Assembly (NCBI GenBank): GCA_017302775.1
Contig: JAFLDC010000027.1
Location: 1-13,948 of the forward strand
Source of the DNA: Sphingomonadales bacterium
Lineage (GTDB): Bacteria > Pseudomonadota > Alphaproteobacteria > Sphingomonadales > Sphingomonadaceae
Reading direction: 5' to 3'
Length of the DNA stretch: 13,948 nucleotides
In this document: piece after piece, positions 6,737-13,800 of the stretch
Layout: every line of letters begins with the position of its first letter
Position numbering within the stretch: the first letter of the stretch is position 1
Translations under genes and position numbers: made by a program
Notes under the pieces: model-generated
Database searches by the model: none
The model's input: the letters and a program-made list of their open reading frames with translations, nothing else
Told to the model about the DNA's origin: nothing

Positions 6737-7045
6737 CCTCCCGACTGCTCGAACGCGCGAAGCGCAGCATTGGGGTTACGCATCTCACCATCCGAGACGG
6801 TCACGGATGTACCCCGGCACCTGACGGGTTCGTTCCGAACCGTCCCGATGATGCCCTGAAGAAATCAACGACAGATCAATTCGCTATGATTGATCTGTAT
6901 CGGCGGGGTGCGCTCTTTCCCGCCACCTCCCTCGGCCGGCCCCCTACCAGGGAGTGGCCGGCGCACGGTCGCTGCGGACGCGGCGGCACCCCGATCCAGG
7001 AGGGGCCTCCACCAGCGATTCGGAATCACATCAGAAGGACTATAC
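6737..7045 (+). other. Highly structured 309-bp intergenic leader before the COG2958-like nuclease
   Basis: This gap holds four strong inverted repeats in a row. They are a bulged 9-bp stem (6823-6844, loop TTC), a perfect 10-bp inverted repeat (6871-6898), a 6-bp GC stem (6902-6907 with 6919-6924), and a GC-rich hairpin (6935-6941 with 6956-6962, with an inner CCCT/AGGG stem). A short GGAGG/CCTCC pair follows at 6999-7010. No T tract follows any of them. The open frame upstream of 7046 runs through this structure and does not look like protein. The region could be an operator plus a structured 5' untranslated region, or encode a small RNA. Confidence 0.55.
6871..6898. promoter_or_regulatory. 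Perfect 10-bp inverted repeat with embedded TATGAT, likely operator/promoter
   Basis: ACAGATCAAT and ATTGATCTGT are perfect inverted copies separated by 8 bp. The spacer and first bases of the right arm contain TATGAT (6885-6890), a five-of-six match to a -10 box; no good -35 is seen at the expected place. A repressor bound to the arms would cover this promoter and silence the nuclease gene, whose start is about 150 nt downstream. The local AT content contrasts with the GC-rich surroundings. Confidence 0.5.
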
Positions 7046-7987
7046 GTGTCGTTGAACCTTGGTCGAGTCGTCATCGAGCACTTGAAGGAGCATCCGGGGG
7101 AGAAGCGCACCGCTCGCCAGATCGCCGAATGGATCTTCGTGACCTTTCCGGAGGCGTGCCAGGCGAAGCGGCAGAGCAGCCAGTTTCTCCACTCCGATGC
7201 CGATCTGGTGCAGCAGTTGGTCAGGGAGATCACGGGGCAGCGTCCCCGCCTGCAGAAGCGGCACCCCGAACTGAAAACGACCGAGGGAAAGCCGCGGAAG
7301 TACTACTACTCGGAGATGTCCGACAGCGCGGAGGTTGCGGCGGCAGAGACCATCGTCGCTACGCCGATCGCTGGAACCGACCCCAGCGTCCGTGGCGAGC
7401 ATGCCCTCTACCCGTTGTTGTCGCAGTACCTGCAGCAGGAGTTCGGCGTCTACTCGAAGCGGATCGACGAGAAGCGGGCGTCGAACCGGCGTGGGCCGAA
7501 CGGCAATCGCTGGCTGTACCCGGACGTGGTCGGAATGGAGGACCTGAGTGCGGAGTGGCATCCGGAGGTGCGCGCGTGCGTGAGCCAGTATGCGGACAAG
7601 CGCACCAAGCTGTGGTCGTTCGAGGTCAAGCTGCTGATCAATCGGTCGAACGCCCGAGAGTGCTTTTTCCAAGCGGTGTCCAACTCGTCGTGGGCCAACT
7701 TCGGCTATCTAGTGGCGGCCGAAATCGAGGGGCCGGACACCCTGAAGGAACTGCGGATGCTGTTCGCGGCCCACGGCATCGGCCTGATCGAACTGGACAT
7801 CGACACCCCGGCCGAGAGCCAAGTCCTGATTCCGGCGCGGGAGCGGGGTGCGATCGATTGGGACATGGCGAACCGACTGGCCACCGAGAACAAGGATTTT
7901 CTGGAGTACGTGAAGCTGGTCAAACAGTTCTACCAAACCGGCGAGGTGCGCCCCGGCGATTGGGACGCCCTTGATCTGGTGGACTGA
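7046..7987 (+). CDS. COG2958/HrgA-like PD-(D/E)XK nuclease with N-terminal winged helix
   Basis: A 313-aa protein. The first ~85 residues look like a HARE/winged-helix domain (LGRVVIEHLKEHPGEKRTARQIAEWI, then QLVREITGQRPRLQKR and KYYYSE). The second half has a full PD-(D/E)XK core: E118 in EHALYPLL, D160 in YPDVVG, E193-V-K195 in WSFEVK, and a following helix/strand NARECFFQAVSN...FGYLVAA. This arrangement fits the COG2958 family, which includes Helicobacter HrgA, found at a restriction locus. I start at the GTG at 7046 (AGAAGGA 6-7 nt upstream) and not at 6890, since the extra 52 residues are proline/arginine filler across the structured leader. It ends 5 bp from the stop of the convergent 96-aa gene. 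DNA cleavage in host defence is the likely role; the catalytic residues are all present. Confidence 0.8.
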   Translation: MSLNLGRVVIEHLKEHPGEKRTARQIAEWIFVTFPEACQAKRQSSQFLHSDADLVQQLVREITGQRPRLQKRHPELKTTEGKPRKYYYSEMSDSAEVAAAETIVATPIAGTDPSVRGEHALYPLLSQYLQQEFGVYSKRIDEKRASNRRGPNGNRWLYPDVVGMEDLSAEWHPEVRACVSQYADKRTKLWSFEVKLLINRSNARECFFQAVSNSSWANFGYLVAAEIEGPDTLKELRMLFAAHGIGLIELDIDTPAESQVLIPARERGAIDWDMANRLATENKDFLEYVKLVKQFYQTGEVRPGDWDALDLVD

Positions 7988-7992
7988 GTGGG

Positions 7993-8283
7993 CTATTCGA
8001 GGTGGCCCATCACATCGAGGCGTTCGTTGCCGCGTTGAAAGGTGCCAGACCAGTCGGTGCGCGAGTCGGTGCGCGCGCAGCTGACGAGCAGAGTGAATCC
8101 CTCGCAGCCGCGCCTCTTGGCCGAGGCGAAATCCGTCGTCTCGAACCGAGCCTCACGCACGAGTGTCGTCGCGACCGACTTCATCGCCGACTCGAACAGT
8201 TCGAGCAGGTTGTCCTGCAGGGCAGCATCGATGTTGTGCGGGATCACATCGTCGATGATGGCCTTCTTGTAGCGGTTGCTCAT
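7993..8283 (-). CDS. Unknown 96-aa protein
   Basis: A small protein starting MSNRYKKAIIDDVIPHNIDAAL with an amphipathic helical N-terminal half (LQDNLLELFESAMKSVATTLVREARF) and a shorter C-terminal part with two cysteines (CEGF, SCARTD). The open frame reaches 8466, but the ATG at 8283 has AGGTG 5-6 nt upstream and the residues before it look like translated non-coding DNA. It has no recognised family. It lies 237 bp downstream of the 439-aa gene in the same direction, so it could be a small partner, antitoxin or adaptor of that gene. It contains a 12-bp tandem duplication that gives the residue repeat RTD-S-RTD. Confidence 0.65.
   Translation of the reverse strand: MSNRYKKAIIDDVIPHNIDAALQDNLLELFESAMKSVATTLVREARFETTDFASAKRRGCEGFTLLVSCARTDSRTDWSGTFQRGNERLDVMGHLE
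8052..8075. repeat. Perfect 12-bp tandem duplication inside the 96-aa gene
   Basis: AGTCGGTGCGCG occurs twice with no gap (8052-8063 and 8064-8075). It keeps the frame and adds four residues to the protein (RTDS then RTDW). Confidence 0.8.
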
Positions 8284-8472
8284 GTCGCACCTGGTTGTTG
8301 ATGTGGAGGATATGAACGCGCTGTTCTGCCATGAAGCCAAGTGTTGTCGTGAAGCGTTTGCCTCACGGACAGATGTTGCGCAACAGACCTCTGCATCTGA
8401 GTGTGCCATCGCTGCGCGCACACGATCATCTGCCGCGCTACGCTGCCCTACTCTGCGTTCCGTCACCGCGCG

Positions 8473-8493
8473 TCCGACTGCTTTTGAGTCGGA
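8473..8493. terminator. Stem-loop downstream of the 439-aa gene (possible terminator)
   Basis: TCCGACT (8473-8479) and AGTCGGA (8487-8493) form a perfect 7-bp stem with a 7-nt loop, 27 bp after the leftward stop codon at 8521. No T tract follows on the leftward strand, so termination would be weak. The remaining gap to the 96-aa start (8284-8472) shows nothing clear apart from the AGGTG ribosome site near 8289. Confidence 0.4.
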
Positions 8494-8520
8494 ACCGGCC
8501 GTGGTCGACCGACCCCGGTA

Positions 8521-9840
8521 CTACGGCGCGGCCTTTCCTCGCCTGCGTCCGTGGCGCGGGCCATCGAACTCCTGGTTAATCGCGATGATCGCGGCCCGCC
8601 CTGATTCGACGGTCTGCCGAATCGCTTCGACCAGCAGAGCCGATTGCCGGAGGTGCGTGCCGACCCAACCGCCGGAGGCGATGGTCACGAATTCGGTGTT
8701 ATGGAAGTACCTTCTGACATTTCGATAGGTCAATCTGCTCCCACCGTGCGGACCGGCAATGGCAGCATGCACCGAGATGCGCTTCCAGTAATCCAGCGGA
8801 AGATACATCCCGGCCGAGAGCCCGACGTTATCCGGGTCGAATGTGATGCGCGGGCAGAGTTTCAGGAAAAAGGGGTTGTGGCTGAACCGGAAGCCATCGG
8901 CCTGTTCGTCGTCGGGTATCCGGGACATCGCCGCCAGCAGTGCGTCCATGCGGCCGATTTCCGCGGTCAGTTGCTCGTCTGGAAACCGGAACACGTAATC
9001 CTTGGCTTCCTTCTCCATCATCTTGTACTGCACAAGCAGAAAGCATCGGAATGTTTCGTTGTAATAGATCAGGTCCGCGCCCGTCTGCTGCTCCAGGGGT
9101 AGCCGGTTCGCGAGCACGACCGTGAGGCGGCTCTTGCTGTTCTCGAACACTCTCGTCCCTTGAATTGTCGAAGCGAGTTGTTCGTGTCCTGGGAGAAAGG
9201 AAAGATCGTTGATCACGACTTGATCTTCGCGCAGCCGCGCTTGGGGCAAACCCGCGAGGAACGAAATCGGCCCGTCTTCCTCCCGATAGTCCCACCCTTC
9301 GACCTCATCCCGGTCGATGTCGGCAATGGCCATCGCGGTCAGCACCGCTTCTTTCTGCTCGGCCAACGCTTGCCGAACGGTGTCGGGTAATTTCTCGATT
9401 CGGTGCAATCGCTCCTGCTGATACCGGGCCAGGATGGGGGCTGCATCCTTCGACAACTTGCAGACCGCAGCCATGACTTCCTGAAACGCCTTCGGCGAGA
9501 GCAGACCGCCTACTTGGAGCTTATCGGAAACTCTTTTCTGGACATCCGATGAGACCTCCTCTACGAGGTGAGGAATCGTGATCGCCGAGCCCAGCCGATA
9601 AAGGTCCGACAGGTTGAGACGTCTCTGGTCGGTGCCGGCGCGATGCCCGCGAGACCCAAGGCATATATGCGTCAGCGCACCGCGATCCGACACAACGAAG
9701 CAAACGAGCGGGACATTCCGGCTATGCTCGAAGTCAGCGACCGCTTCAGAAAACCCACCGCTGTTCGACAAGCTGTCGAACAGTTTTTGCCTCGCATGCG
9801 AGAGGCGAACGATATGTCCTGCGGCCCGACTCATGGGCAT
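8521..9840 (-). CDS. Unknown 439-aa protein with possible PD-(D/E)XK nuclease core
   Basis: I do not know a named family for this protein. Its most informative stretch is 250-273: E250 before TGADLIYY (D256), then FRCFLLVQYK with Q271-x-K273. This D...QxK spacing matches the catalytic core of Mrr-like PD-(D/E)XK nucleases. An alpha-helical segment lies at about 85-175, and the C-terminal part (about 320-425) includes NPFFLKLCPRITFD, YRNVRRYFHNTEF and a terminal helix, ending with a basic tail (RHGRRRGK). The ATG at 9840 has AGGA 4 nt upstream; a second ATG at 9834 is possible. It stands alone on the leftward strand between the lipoprotein gene and the 96-aa gene. A nuclease role in defence is inferred from this motif and the neighbours; the call would fail if E250/D256/K273 are not conserved in homologues. 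Confidence 0.75.
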   Translation of the reverse strand: MPMSRAAGHIVRLSHARQKLFDSLSNSGGFSEAVADFEHSRNVPLVCFVVSDRGALTHICLGSRGHRAGTDQRRLNLSDLYRLGSAITIPHLVEEVSSDVQKRVSDKLQVGGLLSPKAFQEVMAAVCKLSKDAAPILARYQQERLHRIEKLPDTVRQALAEQKEAVLTAMAIADIDRDEVEGWDYREEDGPISFLAGLPQARLREDQVVINDLSFLPGHEQLASTIQGTRVFENSKSRLTVVLANRLPLEQQTGADLIYYNETFRCFLLVQYKMMEKEAKDYVFRFPDEQLTAEIGRMDALLAAMSRIPDDEQADGFRFSHNPFFLKLCPRITFDPDNVGLSAGMYLPLDYWKRISVHAAIAGPHGGSRLTYRNVRRYFHNTEFVTIASGGWVGTHLRQSALLVEAIRQTVESGRAAIIAINQEFDGPRHGRRRGKAAP

Positions 9841-9937
9841 TCGATCCTGTGCGTCTGCTGCATCCTCACCTCCATCCGCCGACAGACCAGGAACGCCAAG
9901 ACGGCCGGAGCGCCACGTCTTTGAAATGCATGCGGCA

Positions 9938-10618
9938 CTAGTAGATCACCTTCAGCGAGCTTGGATCGAAATACAGCCGCCCTTCCGGATAGCGACGACA
10001 CGCCACCAGATCCTGCCCAGTGAGCGGTCCCGGAAGACCGTCGTTGACGCAAAAGACACGATCGCCCGCCTCCACAGTGACCCAGCGCCCATCTGCATCG
10101 AGAGGCTTCGCGCCCACCAGTACCTCCGCGATGACCGGCGAATATCTGATCGCATCCGAGACGCTGCAGTTCCACCAGTCCGTTGGAATGAAATACTTCG
10201 GAGCGATCAGGACCTGTCGCCCGTCATCGAGCTTGACGGTCAGTGCTCCGTCGTAATTGCCATACCCTTGATGGCTGAGCTGAACGTCTACAACCGTGGC
10301 TTTCTGCTTTGCTTCGACCGTCACATCCGTCTCGTCCCACTTCTCCGGGCCGCTTTGCTTGAGGGTCGGAATTTTCCAAGGCGAAGCCGGAAGATGATCA
10401 AGGTACTCGAGCATGTCATATTGACTGGTAAAGCCGAGGTATCCAGAAAAGCTCTTGTAATCGGGAACTTCCCGCCCTTGCTGTGGCACCGTGACCTTGC
10501 ATCTATCAAGCGCGGGTTCAGCCGGTGCCTGCTGGCTTACTTCTTTCGGCGGCAGCGACTGATCTGACATCGAACAGGAAGACACGAGCAGGAAAAGCAT
10601 AGGGATCAAATGACGCAT
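9938..10618 (-). CDS. Secreted lipoprotein of unknown function
   Basis: A 226-aa protein with a short lipoprotein signal peptide: charged MRH, hydrophobic LIPMLFLL, and the lipobox VSSC with C15 as the lipidated residue. Serine at +2 favours outer-membrane sorting. A low-complexity Pro/Gln/Glu linker (~20-35) is followed by a folded domain with beta character (KATVVDVQL, GALTVKLDDGRQVLIAPKYFIP, RWVTVEAGDRVFCVNDGLPG) and several cysteines. The start at 10618 is backed by TAGGAG 6 nt upstream. It lies 76 bp after the RES-domain gene on the same strand and could be read from the same transcript, although a periplasmic lipoprotein has no obvious place in a nuclease cluster. Immunity proteins for type IV effectors (X-Tfi) are lipoproteins, but this gene is 9 kb from the effector, so I do not assign that role. 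Confidence 0.7.
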   Translation of the reverse strand: MRHLIPMLFLLVSSCSMSDQSLPPKEVSQQAPAEPALDRCKVTVPQQGREVPDYKSFSGYLGFTSQYDMLEYLDHLPASPWKIPTLKQSGPEKWDETDVTVEAKQKATVVDVQLSHQGYGNYDGALTVKLDDGRQVLIAPKYFIPTDWWNCSVSDAIRYSPVIAEVLVGAKPLDADGRWVTVEAGDRVFCVNDGLPGPLTGQDLVACRRYPEGRLYFDPSSLKVIY

Positions 10619-10694
10619 CCTTTTCTCCTAAAATGCGAACGAGAAAAAACCGACAAGAGACGTTCTTCGCCACTTTGAATTCAAGGATTTACTC

Positions 10695-11942
10695 TTACTC
10701 ATGCTCTTCATAGGGCTCATAAACCCGAACCTCACCACTATCATCAGTGTAATACGCCATTTCTGAGTGAGTCACTTCGACTCTACCGATGCGGGCAATC
10801 TTCAAACTTCCTTCTTCATATTCCACCCCGAATTTTTCATTCGCATCTGACCGAACACTATCTCCATCAGGAAATATGACGATATTCATGCCGCCTACTT
10901 TTTGAGCCGACTCGAACAGAATCCCGTCGAATGGGTCGGGGTGAACATGAGCCAGATACTCCGCCATAGTCTGCGTGATCAGGTAATCGACTTCCTTCCC
11001 CGGGACAATGGGCTGTGAAATCAGCCTATGCAGCCGCTTGAGAAAACGGTGTGTCTCGTACTTCATCGTGAAGTCAGGATCGAACAAACTGTGCTTCTGG
11101 TATGCACGATCCAGTCGAGTAAAGTCGAGAATTCGCAAATTCCGGCTCGTCACAAGCGAAATGATGGCGACTTCGCTATGGATGGCTGGACGCATCTCCG
11201 CTATGCAGGTCTTTTCGTCTTCCGACGCATACAGAACCGACACGCCCTCAGGATTCATTCGACCGCTTCTAGCTTGCGCTGGAGGAGGAGGCCCGACATG
11301 TCTGCCGGGATCAGCACAGACTTGATTTAAAGTCTCCTGAGAATTTGCAACCCTCGCACGGAAGAGCCGCGTGCCCTGCGGAAGCTGATAAGAAACGGGC
11401 AGAATCTTCCCGCTTGCATAACACTTGAGTTGATCTATATTCGCAAACAGTCGGTCGAAGAGTTGCTTGGCAGACGGGCTGAAAAAACGCCGCCCATGCT
11501 TCAATTCCTCTAGGGTTCCTTGCCAGTTTGGAAATGCAGCCGGGTCGCTGCGGAATCTATTGAAAACGTAGCATGTAGAGTCATCCCAATATGCAGACTC
11601 TCCGTCCGGAGGCCAATAGTTATCCGCTTCCATTATGGCGCCCAAGATCTCATCGTGGCATGAATGAAGCGTACCCATGACCTCCTGGACAATGTCCGTA
11701 AAATCTTCTCCCTTCTGAACAAAGTGGCCACGGTCGTCGTCTTCGCTGCTGAATTTTCGGTACTCCTCTCCGGGCACATAGCACTCGCGAAGAATGGGCT
11801 CCAAACGCTTGCCAAGAGCCTCAACGGTGATACCTTTTCGCCGCTTACCGCACTCGACGCAAGCGATGCGTTCGCCATTAACTTTCAGATCGGCACTCAG
11901 ATATTCGTCCTGTATGCACTCGTGGCAAATAGCTACTGTCAT
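10695..11942 (-). CDS. RES-domain toxin-like protein with zinc-binding HEPN/RES N-terminal domain
   Basis: A 415-aa protein. The C-terminal half (about 185-365) is a RES domain: LFRAR (R195, R197), GRMNPEGVSVLYAS (228-240), E249 in CIAEMRP, and DGILFESAQ with S345. Arg, Glu and Ser are the residues that name the family, whose characterised members destroy NAD+ and stop growth. The N-terminus has two zinc pairs (C6/C9 and C28/C31) and a helical part that resembles the domain called HEPN/RES N-terminal. ATG 11942 has AGGAG 7 nt upstream. RES toxins usually sit with an Xre/DUF2384 antitoxin; none is here. The only close same-strand partner is the 451-aa gene 86 bp upstream, so activation or restraint may depend on it. 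The base composition is more AT-rich than in the island's left half. The domain call is firm, the trigger unknown. Confidence 0.85.
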   Translation of the reverse strand: MTVAICHECIQDEYLSADLKVNGERIACVECGKRRKGITVEALGKRLEPILRECYVPGEEYRKFSSEDDDRGHFVQKGEDFTDIVQEVMGTLHSCHDEILGAIMEADNYWPPDGESAYWDDSTCYVFNRFRSDPAAFPNWQGTLEELKHGRRFFSPSAKQLFDRLFANIDQLKCYASGKILPVSYQLPQGTRLFRARVANSQETLNQVCADPGRHVGPPPPAQARSGRMNPEGVSVLYASEDEKTCIAEMRPAIHSEVAIISLVTSRNLRILDFTRLDRAYQKHSLFDPDFTMKYETHRFLKRLHRLISQPIVPGKEVDYLITQTMAEYLAHVHPDPFDGILFESAQKVGGMNIVIFPDGDSVRSDANEKFGVEYEEGSLKIARIGRVEVTHSEMAYYTDDSGEVRVYEPYEEHE

Positions 11943-12028
11943 TCAATCACTCCTGGGCGATACGATCCTATGCGGACTTCATGGCTGGCGAGAAGGCGAA
12001 CGCAGTCCGGAAGAAAATCTTCCACCTT

Positions 12029-13384
12029 TCAAGTTGAGCAGGGCTCGGAATCATCCGATTCCCTCGAGAGCCGGAATGCGCTGATTGCTGGATCAGGCGG
12101 CCCAAATTCGAATTCCAGCCAATCGTCGTCTTTTGAAGGCCCTAAGCTTTCGATTCTCGCCGAAGTGAAGAGCTGACCAGAGTCGAGGCGCGATCTGAAC
12201 ATATCGAATCGGCCTTCGGTCCATCCATGAACTTCGGCGAACCGCTCATAGGTCATTGCGCCTGCCAGCAGTTCAAGTACGGCGCGCGCGGATATTTTGA
12301 TCCGATCCCCGCCCCCCACAGATCCCCCTTCCATGCTCGCGCTCCTTTCCGAGTCCAAATTACGGCGTAGTGCATTGTTTGGCATCATCTTCGGCTCAGG
12401 CAACTCCTTGATAGCATCCTCCAAGACACGCCGCACGGCTGCGATAACTCCAGCAGTCAAATGTGCCGGTCGGTCCGTAGCAGATGCGACCAGATCGCAA
12501 CGCAAATACCGGTGGTCACGCCGGGCAAAGGTCGAGACGCTCTCTTCGATTACAGTCACCAACAAGACAAGATCGATGGTGCCGCTGCCACGAAGGAAGT
12601 GCTCGGCAACCTGACGGGCACTGAACCCTTCCATCGGACGGTCTCGGCCTAACAACGCACAGTCGCCATCGCAGACCACCAGCATTCGGACGGCGCCTTC
12701 TGGAGCACCTCGGAGTTGCCGGGTTTTGGCGCCGAGCCGATTGAACAGGACGTTGTTCTCGCGACTCAAGACGCTGTCGTATGAGCGATGCGAACCCCCA
12801 GAGTATTGGCTTGGCCCCTTATACTCAACAGTGAACTTGGCATCAGGCTCATTCACTTCCAGCATATTCGGTGCAGTCGGGTCTGCAGCAACCTTCCGAG
12901 CGAATGGCTTGAGATGCCGTTTCACGATATCGTCGAATGCTTGTCCGGTCGGAATCAGGAGTTGCACTTTCGGCGAACCACTCGCCCCTGCTTCCAAATG
13001 CGAAACTGCAACATGAAATCCGCCTCCCTCCAGACCTGCTTTCCTTGCCTGCTGATGCACAGCGTCGCATAGTCGGTCGAACGGATTGGCGCTATCGATC
13101 GCTGCATCCGAAAGAGTCGTGATATCTGCGACTACGGGAACGAGTCGGTCTCCGTCCAAAACAGAGAACCAAAGGTCCGGCTTTCCATTGGGAAGCGGGC
13201 GCTCGTGCTCAACGGGCAACACCTTCCCCAATGCGTAGAGCCAGACCAGTTCCCACATTTGCGGCAGTCGGTTGGTCCGAGCAGTATTGAGTCGTCTAAG
13301 CAACTCTATCAGCGGTTTTTCCGGCATCCATAACGCAATGCCGTCCAGCATCTGTTGCATGGCTCGGCGAGTGAAAACGAACAT
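12029..13384 (-). CDS. Unknown 451-aa protein upstream of the RES gene, with incomplete nuclease-like motif
   Basis: I do not recognise a named family. The N-terminal region has the layout of a PD-(D/E)XK fold: a helix with E45 (MWELVWLYALGKVLP), then GKPD (P69-D70) LWF, then a hydrophobic strand VVADIT with D87 in the place of the catalytic acid but T89 where a lysine is expected. It may therefore be an inactive or atypical nuclease fold. The middle contains VRMLVVCDGDCALLG and IDLVLLVTVIEESV, both strand-like, and a Gly/Ser break near 353-359 precedes a C-terminal domain (about 360-440; GWTEGRFDMFRSRL, WLEFEFGPPDPAISAFR). The ATG at 13384 has no clear ribosome site; an internal start at residue 9 or 12 cannot be excluded. 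It is first in a leftward pair with the RES gene, 86 bp apart, and is probably its partner or sensor. Confidence 0.7.
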   Translation of the reverse strand: MFVFTRRAMQQMLDGIALWMPEKPLIELLRRLNTARTNRLPQMWELVWLYALGKVLPVEHERPLPNGKPDLWFSVLDGDRLVPVVADITTLSDAAIDSANPFDRLCDAVHQQARKAGLEGGGFHVAVSHLEAGASGSPKVQLLIPTGQAFDDIVKRHLKPFARKVAADPTAPNMLEVNEPDAKFTVEYKGPSQYSGGSHRSYDSVLSRENNVLFNRLGAKTRQLRGAPEGAVRMLVVCDGDCALLGRDRPMEGFSARQVAEHFLRGSGTIDLVLLVTVIEESVSTFARRDHRYLRCDLVASATDRPAHLTAGVIAAVRRVLEDAIKELPEPKMMPNNALRRNLDSERSASMEGGSVGGGDRIKISARAVLELLAGAMTYERFAEVHGWTEGRFDMFRSRLDSGQLFTSARIESLGPSKDDDWLEFEFGPPDPAISAFRLSRESDDSEPCST

Positions 13385-13657
13385 ACGCAGCCCGAAGTAT
13401 GCCTATGGATAGGAAACTGACCTTAGCCTCGATGATCACGGCCAGACACTGCGGCTGAGCCTCGATGCCCGCCTTGGGGTCACGCCCCCTACGAGTTCGA
13501 TCTGCTGCATTGTGCGTGTTGTACTACGGCCTACTGCGATATGGGTGTCTCCTTCTCCGCAATCATTCGTATCCCGCAGGGCAGGCATTGACGCCATAAA
13601 ACCGCTCTCCCGAGACCACACGTAAGCCTTTGAGTCGCAAGGAATTCCGAAAACCAT

Positions 13658-13689
13658 CCTGTGGACTTGACAATCGGGAAGTCCACAGG
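13658..13689. repeat. 11-bp inverted repeat of the repeat cluster
   Basis: CCTGTGGACTT (13658-13668) and AAGTCCACAGG (13679-13689) pair perfectly around a 10-nt loop. A third copy of the right arm (AAGTCCACAG) lies at 13755-13764, so the left arm could pair with either copy. This is the first unit of a modular intergenic element. Confidence 0.7.
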
Positions 13690-13710
13690 GCTGGAGAAAG
13701 AGAGAGAGAA

Positions 13711-13731
13711 TTTGGCGATTTTTTCGCCAAA
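13711..13731. repeat. Hairpin TTTGGCGA-T5-TCGCCAAA
   Basis: A perfect 8-bp stem with a five-T loop, directly after a GA-rich run (about 13694-13710). It is the middle unit of the repeat cluster between the two copies of AAGTCCACAG. Confidence 0.7.
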
Positions 13732-13772
13732 CCGGGCGCAGGGACGCGGGAACGAAGTCCACAGCCAAAACG

Positions 13773-13800
13773 CGAAACCCCCGCATTTGCGGGGGTTTCG
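13773..13800. terminator. 12-bp GC-rich palindrome, repeat unit and probable bidirectional terminator
   Basis: CGAAACCCCCGC and GCGGGGGTTTCG pair perfectly around ATTT. The CCCCCGC/GCGGGGG stem is followed by TTTC on the plus strand and mirrored on the minus strand, so it could end transcription from either side. Short palindromes of this form are commonly repeated between genes in Xanthomonadaceae, which I recall from the family and did not check. Confidence 0.6.

Noticed and set aside
6890..7045. N-terminal extension of the nuclease gene by 52 codons
   Set aside because: It runs through palindromes and encodes Pro/Arg/Gly filler, while the GTG at 7046 has a good ribosome site.
6886..7974. 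Plus-strand open frame overlapping the COG2958-like nuclease
   Set aside because: It is a different frame of the same strand. The PD-(D/E)XK motif and winged helix are in the frame that starts at 7046.
8041..8100. Start of a tandem repeat array
   Set aside because: Only two copies of the 12-bp unit exist, inside a coding frame; this is a local duplication, not an array.
8284..8466. N-terminal extension of the 96-aa gene
   Set aside because: The translated sequence is not protein-like and AGGTG supports the ATG at 8283.
9938..10618. Lipoprotein as the immunity partner of the effector at the left edge
   Set aside because: It is 9 kb away and on the other strand, while such partners are normally adjacent. 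Kept only as an open question.
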